A stretch of 64,000 bases of DNA, from the NCBI GenBank assembly GCA_944338165.1, contig CALVLN010000002.1, positions 62,001-126,000 of the forward strand, read 5' to 3'. Positions 6,137 to 13,941 of the stretch are shown piece after piece. Made by a program: the position numbers and the translations under genes. The notes under the pieces are model-generated. The model did not search any database. It saw nothing but the letters and a program-made list of their open reading frames with translations, and was not told where the DNA came from. Numbering within the stretch: position 1 is the first letter of the stretch; each line of letters opens with the position of its first letter. Origin of the DNA: an uncultured Clostridia bacterium (GTDB lineage: Bacteria > Bacillota > Clostridia > Christensenellales > Borkfalkiaceae).

Positions 6137-8509
6137 ATGCTACAGAGTAAATTTGCCAAAAAGAACGCGCCCTTCAAGGCGCAAAAGCTGTTTACCGACC
6201 GCGTCGAACCGCGGGCGGTCTTTGCCGAAAGCATCCGCGCCGTCGGCCGCAAACCGCGCGAGATCGTCAATTTTTACGGCAAGGGCGGCATCGGTAAAAC
6301 GACGCTGCTCAAAAACCTGATCGAGGGCTCACCCGCGCAATACGCGCTGCACCGCCCCATGCTCATCGGCAACATCTTTTTAAGCCTGGACGCCTTTGAA
6401 TATGCCAACCCCGTCAATATTCTGACGGGCATCCGCAGCGGGGTCCGCGGCGACTGCGGCCTGTTCGATTACGCGGTGATGCAATATTACGCCAAGGCGC
6501 GCATGACCATCGGCGAGATCCGCTCGAAAAACAGCATGCTCGCATCCCCGCTCGTGTCCGTGCTCAACGACGCGCTGGCGCTGGTCACTTCCAACGCCTG
6601 CATCCCTTCCGCCATCCTCGACAAGTGCGCGTCGCTCATCCGCGATGCGCGCCTGAAGAAGAAATACCGCGAAGAGATCGCCGAGATCGCCACCCTCAGC
6701 GAATTTGAACTCTTTGAACGGCTCCCCTATTACCTGGGGCTCTGCATCAACAACGCCTACGAAAAAGGCTACTTCCACGTCATCTTTCTCGACTCGTATG
6801 AAAGCCTGCTCAACCGCACGGTGAGCGGCACGCCTTCCTCCGACCACGAGGAATGGCTGAAGGAATTCTTCCTCGCCTGCGAGCACGTGCGCATCGTCAT
6901 CGCCTCGCGCGACCGCCTGCGCTGGGACAGGCAGGACAGCGACTGGAAGGAATTTTTAAACCTGCATCGCCTGAAAGACCTTTCGGAAGAGGACAGCCTT
7001 TGGTTTTTGCAGCAGGTGCCCATCCCCGAACGCGACATCGCGGAAAAGATCGCCCGCCACGCGGGCGGCGTGCCGCTGTACCTCGATATGTGCGCGGACA
7101 TGTATGCCGCGGCGAAAAACGACGGCGAACGCTTTGACGCGGACGCGCTGCAGGGAAAAGACATCACCGAGCGCTACATGCGCCATTTGCCCGACCGCGA
7201 ACGGCACGCCATCCGCGTCATCGCAATTCCCCGCGCCTTTGACCTGCACTTTGCCCAGGAACTGCTCGCCGCGCAGAAACTCAATTTTTCCGCCGAGGAG
7301 CTGCGCTCGCTCTTTGACAAATCGGTCATCCTTCCCCTCAACGAGGAGGAGACGCTCTACAAGGTGGATGAAAGCGTGCGCGCGCACATCCTCGAACGCA
7401 TGAAGCCGGAGCGCAAGGGCGACATCTTAGAAAGCATGCTCGACTGCATCGATCCGGAATGCGGCGCGGGCAGCTTCCCCTATTTTGCCGCCGCACTCGA
7501 GCTGCTTACCGCCGATCCCGCCTGCTTTGCCCGGCTGTACGACAAGATCTTCCGCCGCGCCGAATTTTTTGCCACGGCGGGGTACTGGCGGGAGATCCAC
7601 GCCCTGCTCGGCCCGCATACGGACGCGGAAAACGCGAAGCTGCGCGCCGTCGCCGTGACGTGCGAACTCATTTATCTGCGCCGCTGCGGGAACCTGGAGA
7701 ACGCAGACGCCTTCGCGCAGGCGCACCCGCTCGCCAAAGAAGATGCGGAAGAATGGTACTATCTCTATCGCTTCCTCTGCATCCACGTGCGGCATCTCTC
7801 CGGCCGCTACGACGAAAGCCTCGAAGCGTACCGGAAGCTGCTCGACGAAATGGATCTCGTCCGCGCCACCGTTCCCGCACACGTCTATCACCTCGCCGCC
7901 GTCAAATACGCCGACCTGCTCTTCCTCAAAGGCAACTTTGAAGAGTCGCTGCGGCGCACGGAAGACCTTTTGCAGACGCCCGGCCTCTCCACGGACGACA
8001 AACTCGAACTCATCCGCCTCAAAGGGCACAACTACCGCTTCCGCCGCCGCAACGAAGAAGCCGCGCTCATCTATGCTTCCGCCCTGCACCTCGCGGAGGA
8101 ACACGGGATTTGCAGCGCGCGCGGCAAATTTTATACCAACATGGCAGAATCCCTCTGCTTTATCCGCCCCATGGAGGCGCTCGGATGGTACGAAAAGGCA
8201 AGGGAAGCAAACGAAACGCTGGAAAACGGCATCGAGCTCGGCAAGGCACACGCGGCCGCCGCGGTTGCTTATGCGCAGGTGGGCGATTTTGCCAAAGCGG
8301 AAGAAGCGGGCAAGCGGGCGCTTGCGGAAGCCGACCGCACCCGCTATTATTCCGGCCGCGCCTTTGCCCTGGCGGCGCTCAGCTTTGTCGAGCGCAAGCG
8401 GGGCGACGCCCAAAAAAGCCGCGCTTATTTTACGGAGATGAAGACGCTTTTGCAAAAGCTGAACGTCTACCTCTACCTCATCGACTGGTTTGAAGATGAC
8501 GCCGCATAA
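6137..8509 (+). CDS. STAND (NB-ARC/NACHT-like) NTPase with C-terminal TPR repeats
   Basis: A 790-residue signal-transduction ATPase. Residues 48-56 are a Walker A loop (GKGGIGKTT), 214-219 a Walker B strand ending in aspartate (HVIFLD), 255-260 a sensor arginine motif (IASRDR) and 310-314 a GGVPL motif equivalent to the GxP/GLPL winged-helix motif of NB-ARC proteins. From about residue 460 the protein is all helical, and residues about 540-780 contain tetratricopeptide-like units (for example YDESLEAYRKLL, FEESLRRTEDLL, PMEALGWYEKAREAN, FAKAEEAGKRAL). STAND proteins oligomerise when the repeat domain senses a ligand. Here no effector domain precedes the NTPase: the Walker loop begins at residue 48. 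It therefore either acts by scaffolding or needs a partner. It overlaps the next gene by 14 bases, so they are translationally linked. It may be a regulator or a defence sensor; I cannot decide. Confidence 0.85.
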   Translation: MLQSKFAKKNAPFKAQKLFTDRVEPRAVFAESIRAVGRKPREIVNFYGKGGIGKTTLLKNLIEGSPAQYALHRPMLIGNIFLSLDAFEYANPVNILTGIRSGVRGDCGLFDYAVMQYYAKARMTIGEIRSKNSMLASPLVSVLNDALALVTSNACIPSAILDKCASLIRDARLKKKYREEIAEIATLSEFELFERLPYYLGLCINNAYEKGYFHVIFLDSYESLLNRTVSGTPSSDHEEWLKEFFLACEHVRIVIASRDRLRWDRQDSDWKEFLNLHRLKDLSEEDSLWFLQQVPIPERDIAEKIARHAGGVPLYLDMCADMYAAAKNDGERFDADALQGKDITERYMRHLPDRERHAIRVIAIPRAFDLHFAQELLAAQKLNFSAEELRSLFDKSVILPLNEEETLYKVDESVRAHILERMKPERKGDILESMLDCIDPECGAGSFPYFAAALELLTADPACFARLYDKIFRRAEFFATAGYWREIHALLGPHTDAENAKLRAVAVTCELIYLRRCGNLENADAFAQAHPLAKEDAEEWYYLYRFLCIHVRHLSGRYDESLEAYRKLLDEMDLVRATVPAHVYHLAAVKYADLLFLKGNFEESLRRTEDLLQTPGLSTDDKLELIRLKGHNYRFRRRNEEAALIYASALHLAEEHGICSARGKFYTNMAESLCFIRPMEALGWYEKAREANETLENGIELGKAHAAAAVAYAQVGDFAKAEEAGKRALAEADRTRYYSGRAFALAALSFVERKRGDAQKSRAYFTEMKTLLQKLNVYLYLIDWFEDDAA

Positions 8510-9428
8510 ACTGGGGATCGTCGGGCTGGGCACGATCGCCGCCGTACAGCTGCGCGCGCTGAATGCCCTTCCCGACCTTTTCCGCCTCACCGCAGCCTGC
8601 GATCGGGCGCTGCAGACGCGCACCCGCGTAAACGTCCCCGTTCATACGCGGCTTTCCGCCTTCTTGCGCGAGGGCGATACGGACGCCGTGCTCGTCTCCG
8701 TGCCGCCGGCTGCCCATGCCGACGTCGCAAAACAATGCCTGCGCGCGGGCAAACGCGTTCTGCTCGAAAAGCCCGCCGCGGCCTGCCTGCACGACGCCTG
8801 CGCCGTCTATGAAGAAGCGCGGCAATGCGGCGTCCTGCTGCGGACCGCCTTCCATGCCGCGCACGGATGCGAAGTGCTATGGGCGCGCGCCGCGCTCCCC
8901 GAACTCACCCGCTCGCACGGGCCGATCGTCGCATTCGACTGCACCTTCTGCGATCCCTATACCGAAAACGGGCGGATTCTTCCCGAAAAAATACCGCTTG
9001 GAGGCTGCTGGGCAGACAGCGGCATCAACGCGCTCAGCGTCCTTGCGCGGCTGTGCGACCTCACCGTCTGCACCCCGAACCGAAAGGAGACGATCGAAGA
9101 CGCCGCCTGCGGGCTGCCCGTCTTCTGCCGCCGGACGTTCTCTGCCGCGGCGGCGGACATCCGCATCACGACCGACTGGACGGCGGGGCACGGCGAAAAA
9201 CAAACGGACGCCGCCTTTGCCGACGGGACGCATCTCCTGCTTCTGCACACGGCGCAGCGCGCCGAACTCGTGCAGGGCGGCAAACATACGGTGCTCTTCC
9301 GCGGCGACGGCGAGGAGCGGCTGACTCGTCAATACAAGGGCGTCCTGGCGGAATTTGCCCGCGCGATCGACGAAAACGCCTCGGACACGGCCCTCTCCCT
9401 CCGCCTGCACGCCTTGCTTTTTTCCTAA
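8496..9428 (+). CDS. Gfo/Idh/MocA-family oxidoreductase
   Basis: A 310-residue NAD(P)-dependent oxidoreductase. The N-terminal Rossmann loop is GIVGLGTIA (about residues 7-15) and the family signature EKPAA, whose lysine is catalytic, lies near residue 92 (RVLLEKPAAACLHDA). The C-terminal half is the alpha/beta substrate domain. Relatives oxidise or isomerise sugars, inositols and their derivatives; the substrate is unknown. Start: the ATG at 8496 lies inside the end of the STAND gene (TTG at 8490 is an alternative), so translation is probably coupled. No sugar transporter or other catabolic gene is near, which makes the partnership with a STAND ATPase odd. A terminator follows within a few bases. 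Confidence 0.85.
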   Translation: MTPHKLGIVGLGTIAAVQLRALNALPDLFRLTAACDRALQTRTRVNVPVHTRLSAFLREGDTDAVLVSVPPAAHADVAKQCLRAGKRVLLEKPAAACLHDACAVYEEARQCGVLLRTAFHAAHGCEVLWARAALPELTRSHGPIVAFDCTFCDPYTENGRILPEKIPLGGCWADSGINALSVLARLCDLTVCTPNRKETIEDAACGLPVFCRRTFSAAAADIRITTDWTAGHGEKQTDAAFADGTHLLLLHTAQRAELVQGGKHTVLFRGDGEERLTRQYKGVLAEFARAIDENASDTALSLRLHALLFS

Positions 9429-9460
9429 GAAAAAAATACGCCAAAGAGGCGTATTTTTTT
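9429..9460. terminator. Bidirectional terminator between convergent operons
   Basis: AAAAAATACGCC, a short loop, then GGCGTATTTTTTT. It separates the plus-strand STAND/oxidoreductase pair from the minus-strand ecf operon; both stop codons lie within a few bases of it. Confidence 0.88.
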
Positions 9461-9462
9461 GC

Positions 9463-10275
9463 TTAATCGTCGTTTCCTTCATGCGGGGAAAACTCGGAAA
9501 AGGGGTCCTCCCCGGCGCCGGACGAACTGCCGGAAGATCTGCCCGGAGAACTGCTGAAATCTCCGAAAGGATCGGGCTGTTCGGGCGGACGGCTGCCGCC
9601 GTCCGGAGGCGCCTGATAACGGCCGTACCGTTCGCGAAGGTAAGCTTCGTAATCGACGGGCGTATTGTTGCGCACGGCAAAGAGCACAAATCCGCGCAGT
9701 GGCAGAATGACGCTGATCACGGTCATGAGCAGCGGCGACCGCGCGTAATATTTGCGGAAAAACGCGACATAGAGGGTGACGAAGGCAAACACCTGCGCCA
9801 GCAGAAGAACGTACATGATCGGCTCGCACACGTCGACGGCGCGGCGCATCCACATCAGTCCCTCCGGCACGTTCACATAATCGTATATATCGTAGATCCC
9901 CGAGGTGGAGACCTTGGTATAATACGGGTCGAGCGTGACGATGAGCACGAGGTAGAAAACGTACATCGCCGCATAGGTGAGTTCGGCGATCATGGCGTAC
10001 AGCCCGGCCCGCTTGACGCGCTTGCCGAAAAGGTTGCTGTCCCCCGCGAGCTTGCCCGTATACATGGTATTGACAAAGGGCACGAATGCCTGCCAGCGGC
10101 CGCCGATCCCCGCGCGCCGCGCCATGACGAACAGCCCGATGCCGCCGAAAACGAGGCATGCAAGGTACAGCACGCCTCCGATGATGAAGGTGACGAGGTA
10201 AGGCATCACCTCGACGTTGAGCGCCAGGGAGTCTTCGATCAGACGCCCCAGACCGATCCATTCAAAAAATTCCAT
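9463..10275 (-). CDS. Hypothetical multi-pass membrane protein with disordered tail
   Basis: A 270-residue protein with about four hydrophobic segments (around residues 24-50, 90-115, 145-170 and 180-200) and a hydrophilic C-terminus rich in Ser, Gly, Pro and Asp. I do not recognise a family. ATG at 10275 preceded by AAGGACGG is chosen over a much longer upstream frame that would overlap truA. It is the last gene of the ecfA1-ecfA2-ecfT-truA run, 38 bases after truA. No S-component signature (it lacks the usual six-helix layout and the ExxAxA-type N-terminus), so I do not propose it as the missing EcfS. Confidence 0.7.
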   Translation of the reverse strand: MEFFEWIGLGRLIEDSLALNVEVMPYLVTFIIGGVLYLACLVFGGIGLFVMARRAGIGGRWQAFVPFVNTMYTGKLAGDSNLFGKRVKRAGLYAMIAELTYAAMYVFYLVLIVTLDPYYTKVSTSGIYDIYDYVNVPEGLMWMRRAVDVCEPIMYVLLLAQVFAFVTLYVAFFRKYYARSPLLMTVISVILPLRGFVLFAVRNNTPVDYEAYLRERYGRYQAPPDGGSRPPEQPDPFGDFSSSPGRSSGSSSGAGEDPFSEFSPHEGNDD

Positions 10276-10313
10276 ATTCCGTCCTTCCCGCGCCGCACGC
10301 AAGATGCGGCGCC

Positions 10314-11084
10314 TTAATTTGCATTTTGAAACAGCGGCGCACCGTATTCCACGGCGAGCAGCGTCAGGCCCTTTGCGGGCATGGTGCCCGCCAGGCATTC
10401 CCGCTTTCCCGTTGCAAAAGCGCGGAGGATATCCTCCTCCCCGCGCAGCCCCATGCCGACGGCAAAGAGTTCGCCCGCGATCACGCGGACCATATTATAG
10501 AGAAACCCGTTGCCGCAGACGGCGACGCGGTAACCGCGCCCCCCGCAGAGCGGAATTTCCTCCACCCCGACCGAATAGACCGTGCGCACCGTCGTCTTTG
10601 CCGAGGATCCCAGCGCGCGGAACGCCGCAAAATCGTGTTCCCCGATGAGGAGCCGCGCCGCGGAGCGCATGCGGTCTGCATCGCACGCCGCCTTCAGAAA
10701 GGCGCCGTAACGGGAATAGAGCGGCAGCTCGCAGGGGGCATGGTAGGCAAAATAGACGTACGTCTTGCGCTTGGCGCGGCGGGAACAGTCAAACCCCGCC
10801 TCGGCGGCGGCGCTCGCCAGCACGCGCACGTCCGGCGGAAGAAGGCGATCGAAACAAAGGCAGAGCCGTTCCGCGGGGATGTTCGTCTCCGCATCGAAGT
10901 GGCAGACCTGCCCGGCGGCATGTACGCCGGCATCCGTTCTGCCGCTGCCCGTCACGGACACGGGTACCCCGAACAGCGCCGCAGCGGCGCGTTCCAGCTC
11001 CCCCTGCACGGTACGCTTCCCGGGCTGGATCTGCCAGCCGCAGAACTCCGTCCCGTCGTAGCTTACGAGCATCACGTACCTCAT
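10314..11084 (-). CDS. truA: tRNA pseudouridine(38-40) synthase TruA
   Basis: A 256-residue TruA, which converts uridines 38-40 of the tRNA anticodon arm to pseudouridine. The start MRYVMLVSYDGTEFCGWQ is typical, and the catalytic aspartate lies in GRTDAGVHA (about residues 48-56). GNGFLYNMVR near residue 195 is the second conserved block. Length is normal. It overlaps the end of ecfT by four bases (start 11084, ecfT stop 11081), the arrangement found throughout the Firmicutes. Confidence 0.96.
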   Translation of the reverse strand: MRYVMLVSYDGTEFCGWQIQPGKRTVQGELERAAAALFGVPVSVTGSGRTDAGVHAAGQVCHFDAETNIPAERLCLCFDRLLPPDVRVLASAAAEAGFDCSRRAKRKTYVYFAYHAPCELPLYSRYGAFLKAACDADRMRSAARLLIGEHDFAAFRALGSSAKTTVRTVYSVGVEEIPLCGGRGYRVAVCGNGFLYNMVRVIAGELFAVGMGLRGEEDILRAFATGKRECLAGTMPAKGLTLLAVEYGAPLFQNAN

Positions 11085-11911
11085 AGCAAACTCCCGAGAT
11101 ACACTTTGGTCAGGATGACGCCCGCAATGAGCGCGCCCGCAAAGAGCAAGCCGATGAGGTCGCGGCGGGTAAAGGCAAGTTTTTTGTATTTCGTACGCTT
11201 GGCGGCGCCTGCCGTATACGTACCCATATAGCAGCGGGAATCCATGGCGTCGCCGAGTTCATCCGCGCGGCGGAGCGCGCTTGTCATAAGCGGGATGAGG
11301 ATGGGCACGATGGCGCGCACGCGCTTGATGAGCCCGCCCGATTCAAAATCCGCCCCGCGCGCCCGCTGGGCGTTCATGATGCGCTCCGTCTCGTCCATGA
11401 GCGTGGGGATCATGCGCAGCGTGATGCTCATGACGAGGGCAAATTCACGCACGGGAAGGCGCAGCAATTTAAGGGGGGTAAGCAGGTTCTCAAGGCCGTC
11501 CGTCAGCGCCATGGGCGTAGTCGTATAGGTGAGCAGCGACGAGAACATGACCAGCAAAAACAGGCGGACGACGAGGAAAATGCTGAAAATGATCCCCTCG
11601 TACGTGATACGGAAGATCCCCCATTCCGCATATACCGTCTCCCCGCGGTAGAAAAATACGTTCAAAACGGCGCTGAACGCCGCGATAAACAGGATACCCT
11701 TGACGGAGCGCATGATCTTGCGGAACGGCACGCGGGAGGCGGCGACGGCGAGCAAAAAGAACGCCGCGCACACCGCGAGCCCGTAGAAATTCGCCGCCAC
11801 GAAGATCATGGCAATGTAAGCGATGAGGCACAAAAGCTTGAAGCGCGGGTCCAGCTTGTGCACGAAGGAATCAACGGGATAATACTGCCCGAACGAGACG
11901 TCTTTCAGCAT
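11081..11911 (-). CDS. ecfT: ECF transporter transmembrane protein EcfT
   Basis: The 276-residue T component of an energy-coupling-factor importer of the group II type, in which one EcfAA'T module is shared by several vitamin-binding S proteins. There are about five membrane helices in the first half and at the end. The cytoplasmic coupling helices carry the two Ala-Arg-Gly type motifs; AQRARGADFESGG is clear near residue 178, and the second is at about residue 210. The ATG at 11911 overlaps the stop codon of ecfA2 in the pattern ATGcTGA, so coupling is certain. No S component lies in the window. Confidence 0.93.
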   Translation of the reverse strand: MLKDVSFGQYYPVDSFVHKLDPRFKLLCLIAYIAMIFVAANFYGLAVCAAFFLLAVAASRVPFRKIMRSVKGILFIAAFSAVLNVFFYRGETVYAEWGIFRITYEGIIFSIFLVVRLFLLVMFSSLLTYTTTPMALTDGLENLLTPLKLLRLPVREFALVMSITLRMIPTLMDETERIMNAQRARGADFESGGLIKRVRAIVPILIPLMTSALRRADELGDAMDSRCYMGTYTAGAAKRTKYKKLAFTRRDLIGLLFAGALIAGVILTKVYLGSLL

Positions 11912-12834
11912 ACGCACCCCCGTTCTTTCGCGCAGGCGAGGATGCTGCGGATGAGATCTTCCGTGGTGAAATCGCAGGAGATCTCTATGCCGCGGCGGGA
12001 AAGCGCGCGGCATATCTTCGCCGTAAGCGGGATATCCAACCCGAGGGAAATCAGCTCCTCCGCGTGCAGGAACAGTTCGGCGGGCGGAAGGACAAACCGC
12101 ACCTGCCCTTCGGCAAACACGGCGACGCGCGTGCAGTTTTCGGCAACTTCGTCCATATCGTGGGAGACGAAAATGACCGTCTTGCACCACGTTTTGTGGA
12201 TCTTATGCAGAAGGTCCATGATCTCCTGTTTGCCCAGCGGATCGAGCCCCGCCGCAGGCTCGTCGAGAACGAGCACCTCGGGCCGCGTGACGATGACGCC
12301 CGCAATGGCGACGCGGCGCTTCTGCCCGCCCGAAAGTTCAAACGGGGACATGTCCTTGATTTCGTCGTAGGGAAGACCCACGAGCTCGACGGCGGCGCGC
12401 ACCGCCTCCTCCGTCTCCTCCGCGGAGAGCGGACGGGGAGAAAAGTTCTTCAGCCCGAAGGCGACGTCCTCCTTCACCGACTCGGCAAACAGCTGATATT
12501 CGGGATATTGGAATACCATGCCCACCTTGGCGCGCAGGGCGCGGAAATCCGTCTTTTTGTCCGTCAGATCGAACTCCCCGACCCGGAGAACGGGCTCCGG
12601 CGCGGGAACTTCCCCTTTTTTCGGCTTGCGTTTCTTGTATTTTTTCAGCGAGGAGGGAATGCGGATCAGCCCGTTCAGATGCTGCACGAACGTGGATTTC
12701 CCGCTGCCCGTGTGCCCGATGATGCCGAAAAACTCCCCTTCCCCGATGGTGAGGGAGACGTCTTTGAGCGCCTGCGTCGAAAACGGCGAGGACGGATTGT
12801 AGGTATAATTCAGTCGTTCTGCCGTGATAAGCAT
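11905..12834 (-). CDS. ecfA2: ECF transporter ATPase EcfA2
   Basis: A 309-residue ABC ATPase: Walker A GHTGSGKST (about residues 40-48), Q-loop FQYPEYQLF, signature LSGGQKRR and Walker B VLVLDEPAAGLDP. It pairs with EcfA1 to drive EcfT. Compared with usual EcfA2 it carries an extra lysine-rich stretch (KKYKKRKPKKGEV) between Walker A and the Q-loop, near residues 63-75. The C-terminal domain after the switch histidine is usual. Start at 12834 lies 24 bases inside the end of ecfA1. Confidence 0.94.
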   Translation of the reverse strand: MLITAERLNYTYNPSSPFSTQALKDVSLTIGEGEFFGIIGHTGSGKSTFVQHLNGLIRIPSSLKKYKKRKPKKGEVPAPEPVLRVGEFDLTDKKTDFRALRAKVGMVFQYPEYQLFAESVKEDVAFGLKNFSPRPLSAEETEEAVRAAVELVGLPYDEIKDMSPFELSGGQKRRVAIAGVIVTRPEVLVLDEPAAGLDPLGKQEIMDLLHKIHKTWCKTVIFVSHDMDEVAENCTRVAVFAEGQVRFVLPPAELFLHAEELISLGLDIPLTAKICRALSRRGIEISCDFTTEDLIRSILACAKERGCVC

Positions 12835-13643
12835 TGCGCGATCTCCTCCGCCAGCTTCTCTTCGTCGAGCGTGGCGCCCACGGGAAGCCCGCCCTGTTTC
12901 AGCGCCTCGCAGATGCAGCCGATGCGCGGAAGGGCAAGATTGTACGTGATAAGTTCTTCATGCCGTTCAAAGATATCCGACGGCGTACCCTGCATGACGA
13001 TCTCGCCGCGGTTCATGACGACGGCGCGGTCGGCGCGCAGCGCTTCTTCCATGAAATGCGTGATCAGGACCACCGTCCTGCCCTGCTCGCGGTTGAGGCG
13101 GGTGACGATGTCCATGACCTCACGCCTGCCGCGCGGGTCGAGCATCGCCGTCGCCTCGTCGAGGATGAGCACCTTGGGATCGAGGGCAAGCACGCCCGCG
13201 ATGGCGACGCGCTGCTTCTGGCCGCCCGAAAGGCGCGAACACGCCGCGTGGCGGTATGCTTCCATGCCGACGGCTTTGAGCGCAAAATCGATGCGCCGCC
13301 CGATCTCCTCCCGCGCAAGCCCGATGTTCTCCGCCCCGAAAGCGATGTCGTCCTCGACGATGGAGGCGACCGCCTGATTGTCCGGGTTCTGGAAGACGAT
13401 GCCGACGTTTTTGCGTATCGTAAACAGGTTCCTGCGCTTGCCGACGGAAAGGGAAAAGATATCGATCCACCCTTCATCCGGCTCCAGAAGGCCGTTGCAG
13501 AGGCGCGCGAGCGTACTTTTTCCGCTGCCGTTGTGCCCGAGCACGGCGATAAATTCCCCCTCTCCGACCGTAAGGCTGAGGTTGCGGATGGCGAACGAGC
13601 CGCCGTATGAAAAGCTGACGTTGTGAAATTCGATGGCGTTCAT
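12810..13643 (-). CDS. ecfA1: ECF transporter ATPase EcfA1
   Basis: A 277-residue ABC ATPase with Walker A GHNGSGKST near residue 37-45, Q-loop FQNPDNQAV, signature LSGGQKQR, Walker B VLILDEATAMLDP and switch histidine in LITHFMEEA. FQNPDNQ is diagnostic of EcfA1. First gene of ecfA1-ecfA2-ecfT-truA. In many Firmicutes this run follows rplQ; here it has its own promoter and the ribosomal genes are absent. Confidence 0.94.
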   Translation of the reverse strand: MNAIEFHNVSFSYGGSFAIRNLSLTVGEGEFIAVLGHNGSGKSTLARLCNGLLEPDEGWIDIFSLSVGKRRNLFTIRKNVGIVFQNPDNQAVASIVEDDIAFGAENIGLAREEIGRRIDFALKAVGMEAYRHAACSRLSGGQKQRVAIAGVLALDPKVLILDEATAMLDPRGRREVMDIVTRLNREQGRTVVLITHFMEEALRADRAVVMNRGEIVMQGTPSDIFERHEELITYNLALPRIGCICEALKQGGLPVGATLDEEKLAEEIAQCLSRQND

Positions 13644-13687
13644 GACCCCGTCCCGTGACTGTGCTCCGTGGCTTGCGATATGCGTTT

Positions 13688-13716
13688 ATTATACCAACAT
13701 TTGCCCGAATTTACAA
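13688..13716 (-). promoter_or_regulatory. Promoter of the ecf-truA operon
   Basis: TTGTAA, 17 bases, TATAAT, 45 bases before the ecfA1 ATG. Confidence 0.75.
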
Positions 13717-13840
13717 TAAAATCGGCTTGCATTTTGCGAAAAGCCCGCGAATTTTTTTCCTCTGCGGGGCAGGCAGCGGAAAATGCCGCCGTTTTTTTGA
13801 AAAAATACACAAATCACATGCAACTTCCCGCCCTGAGAGG

Positions 13841-13869
13841 TTGACTTGCAGCAAAAAAACGGCTATAAT
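13841..13869 (+). promoter_or_regulatory. Promoter of nifJ
   Basis: TTGACT, 17 bases, TATAAT; the start codon at 13942 has GGAGG about 12 bases upstream. The leader is about 65 bases with no obvious riboswitch. The bases between this promoter and the ecf promoter (13717-13840) show nothing further that I can name. Confidence 0.85.
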
Positions 13870-13941
13870 AAATGAGGTCGGAAACAAAGTTTCCGCCTGT
13901 CAACTTGCGAAAAATTATTTCATAATGGAGGTTTCTTATCG

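Noticed and set aside
9463..10275. The membrane protein as the missing ECF S component
   Set aside because: Helix number and the acidic, disordered tail do not fit S components, and the T-binding alanine motif in the first helix is not seen.
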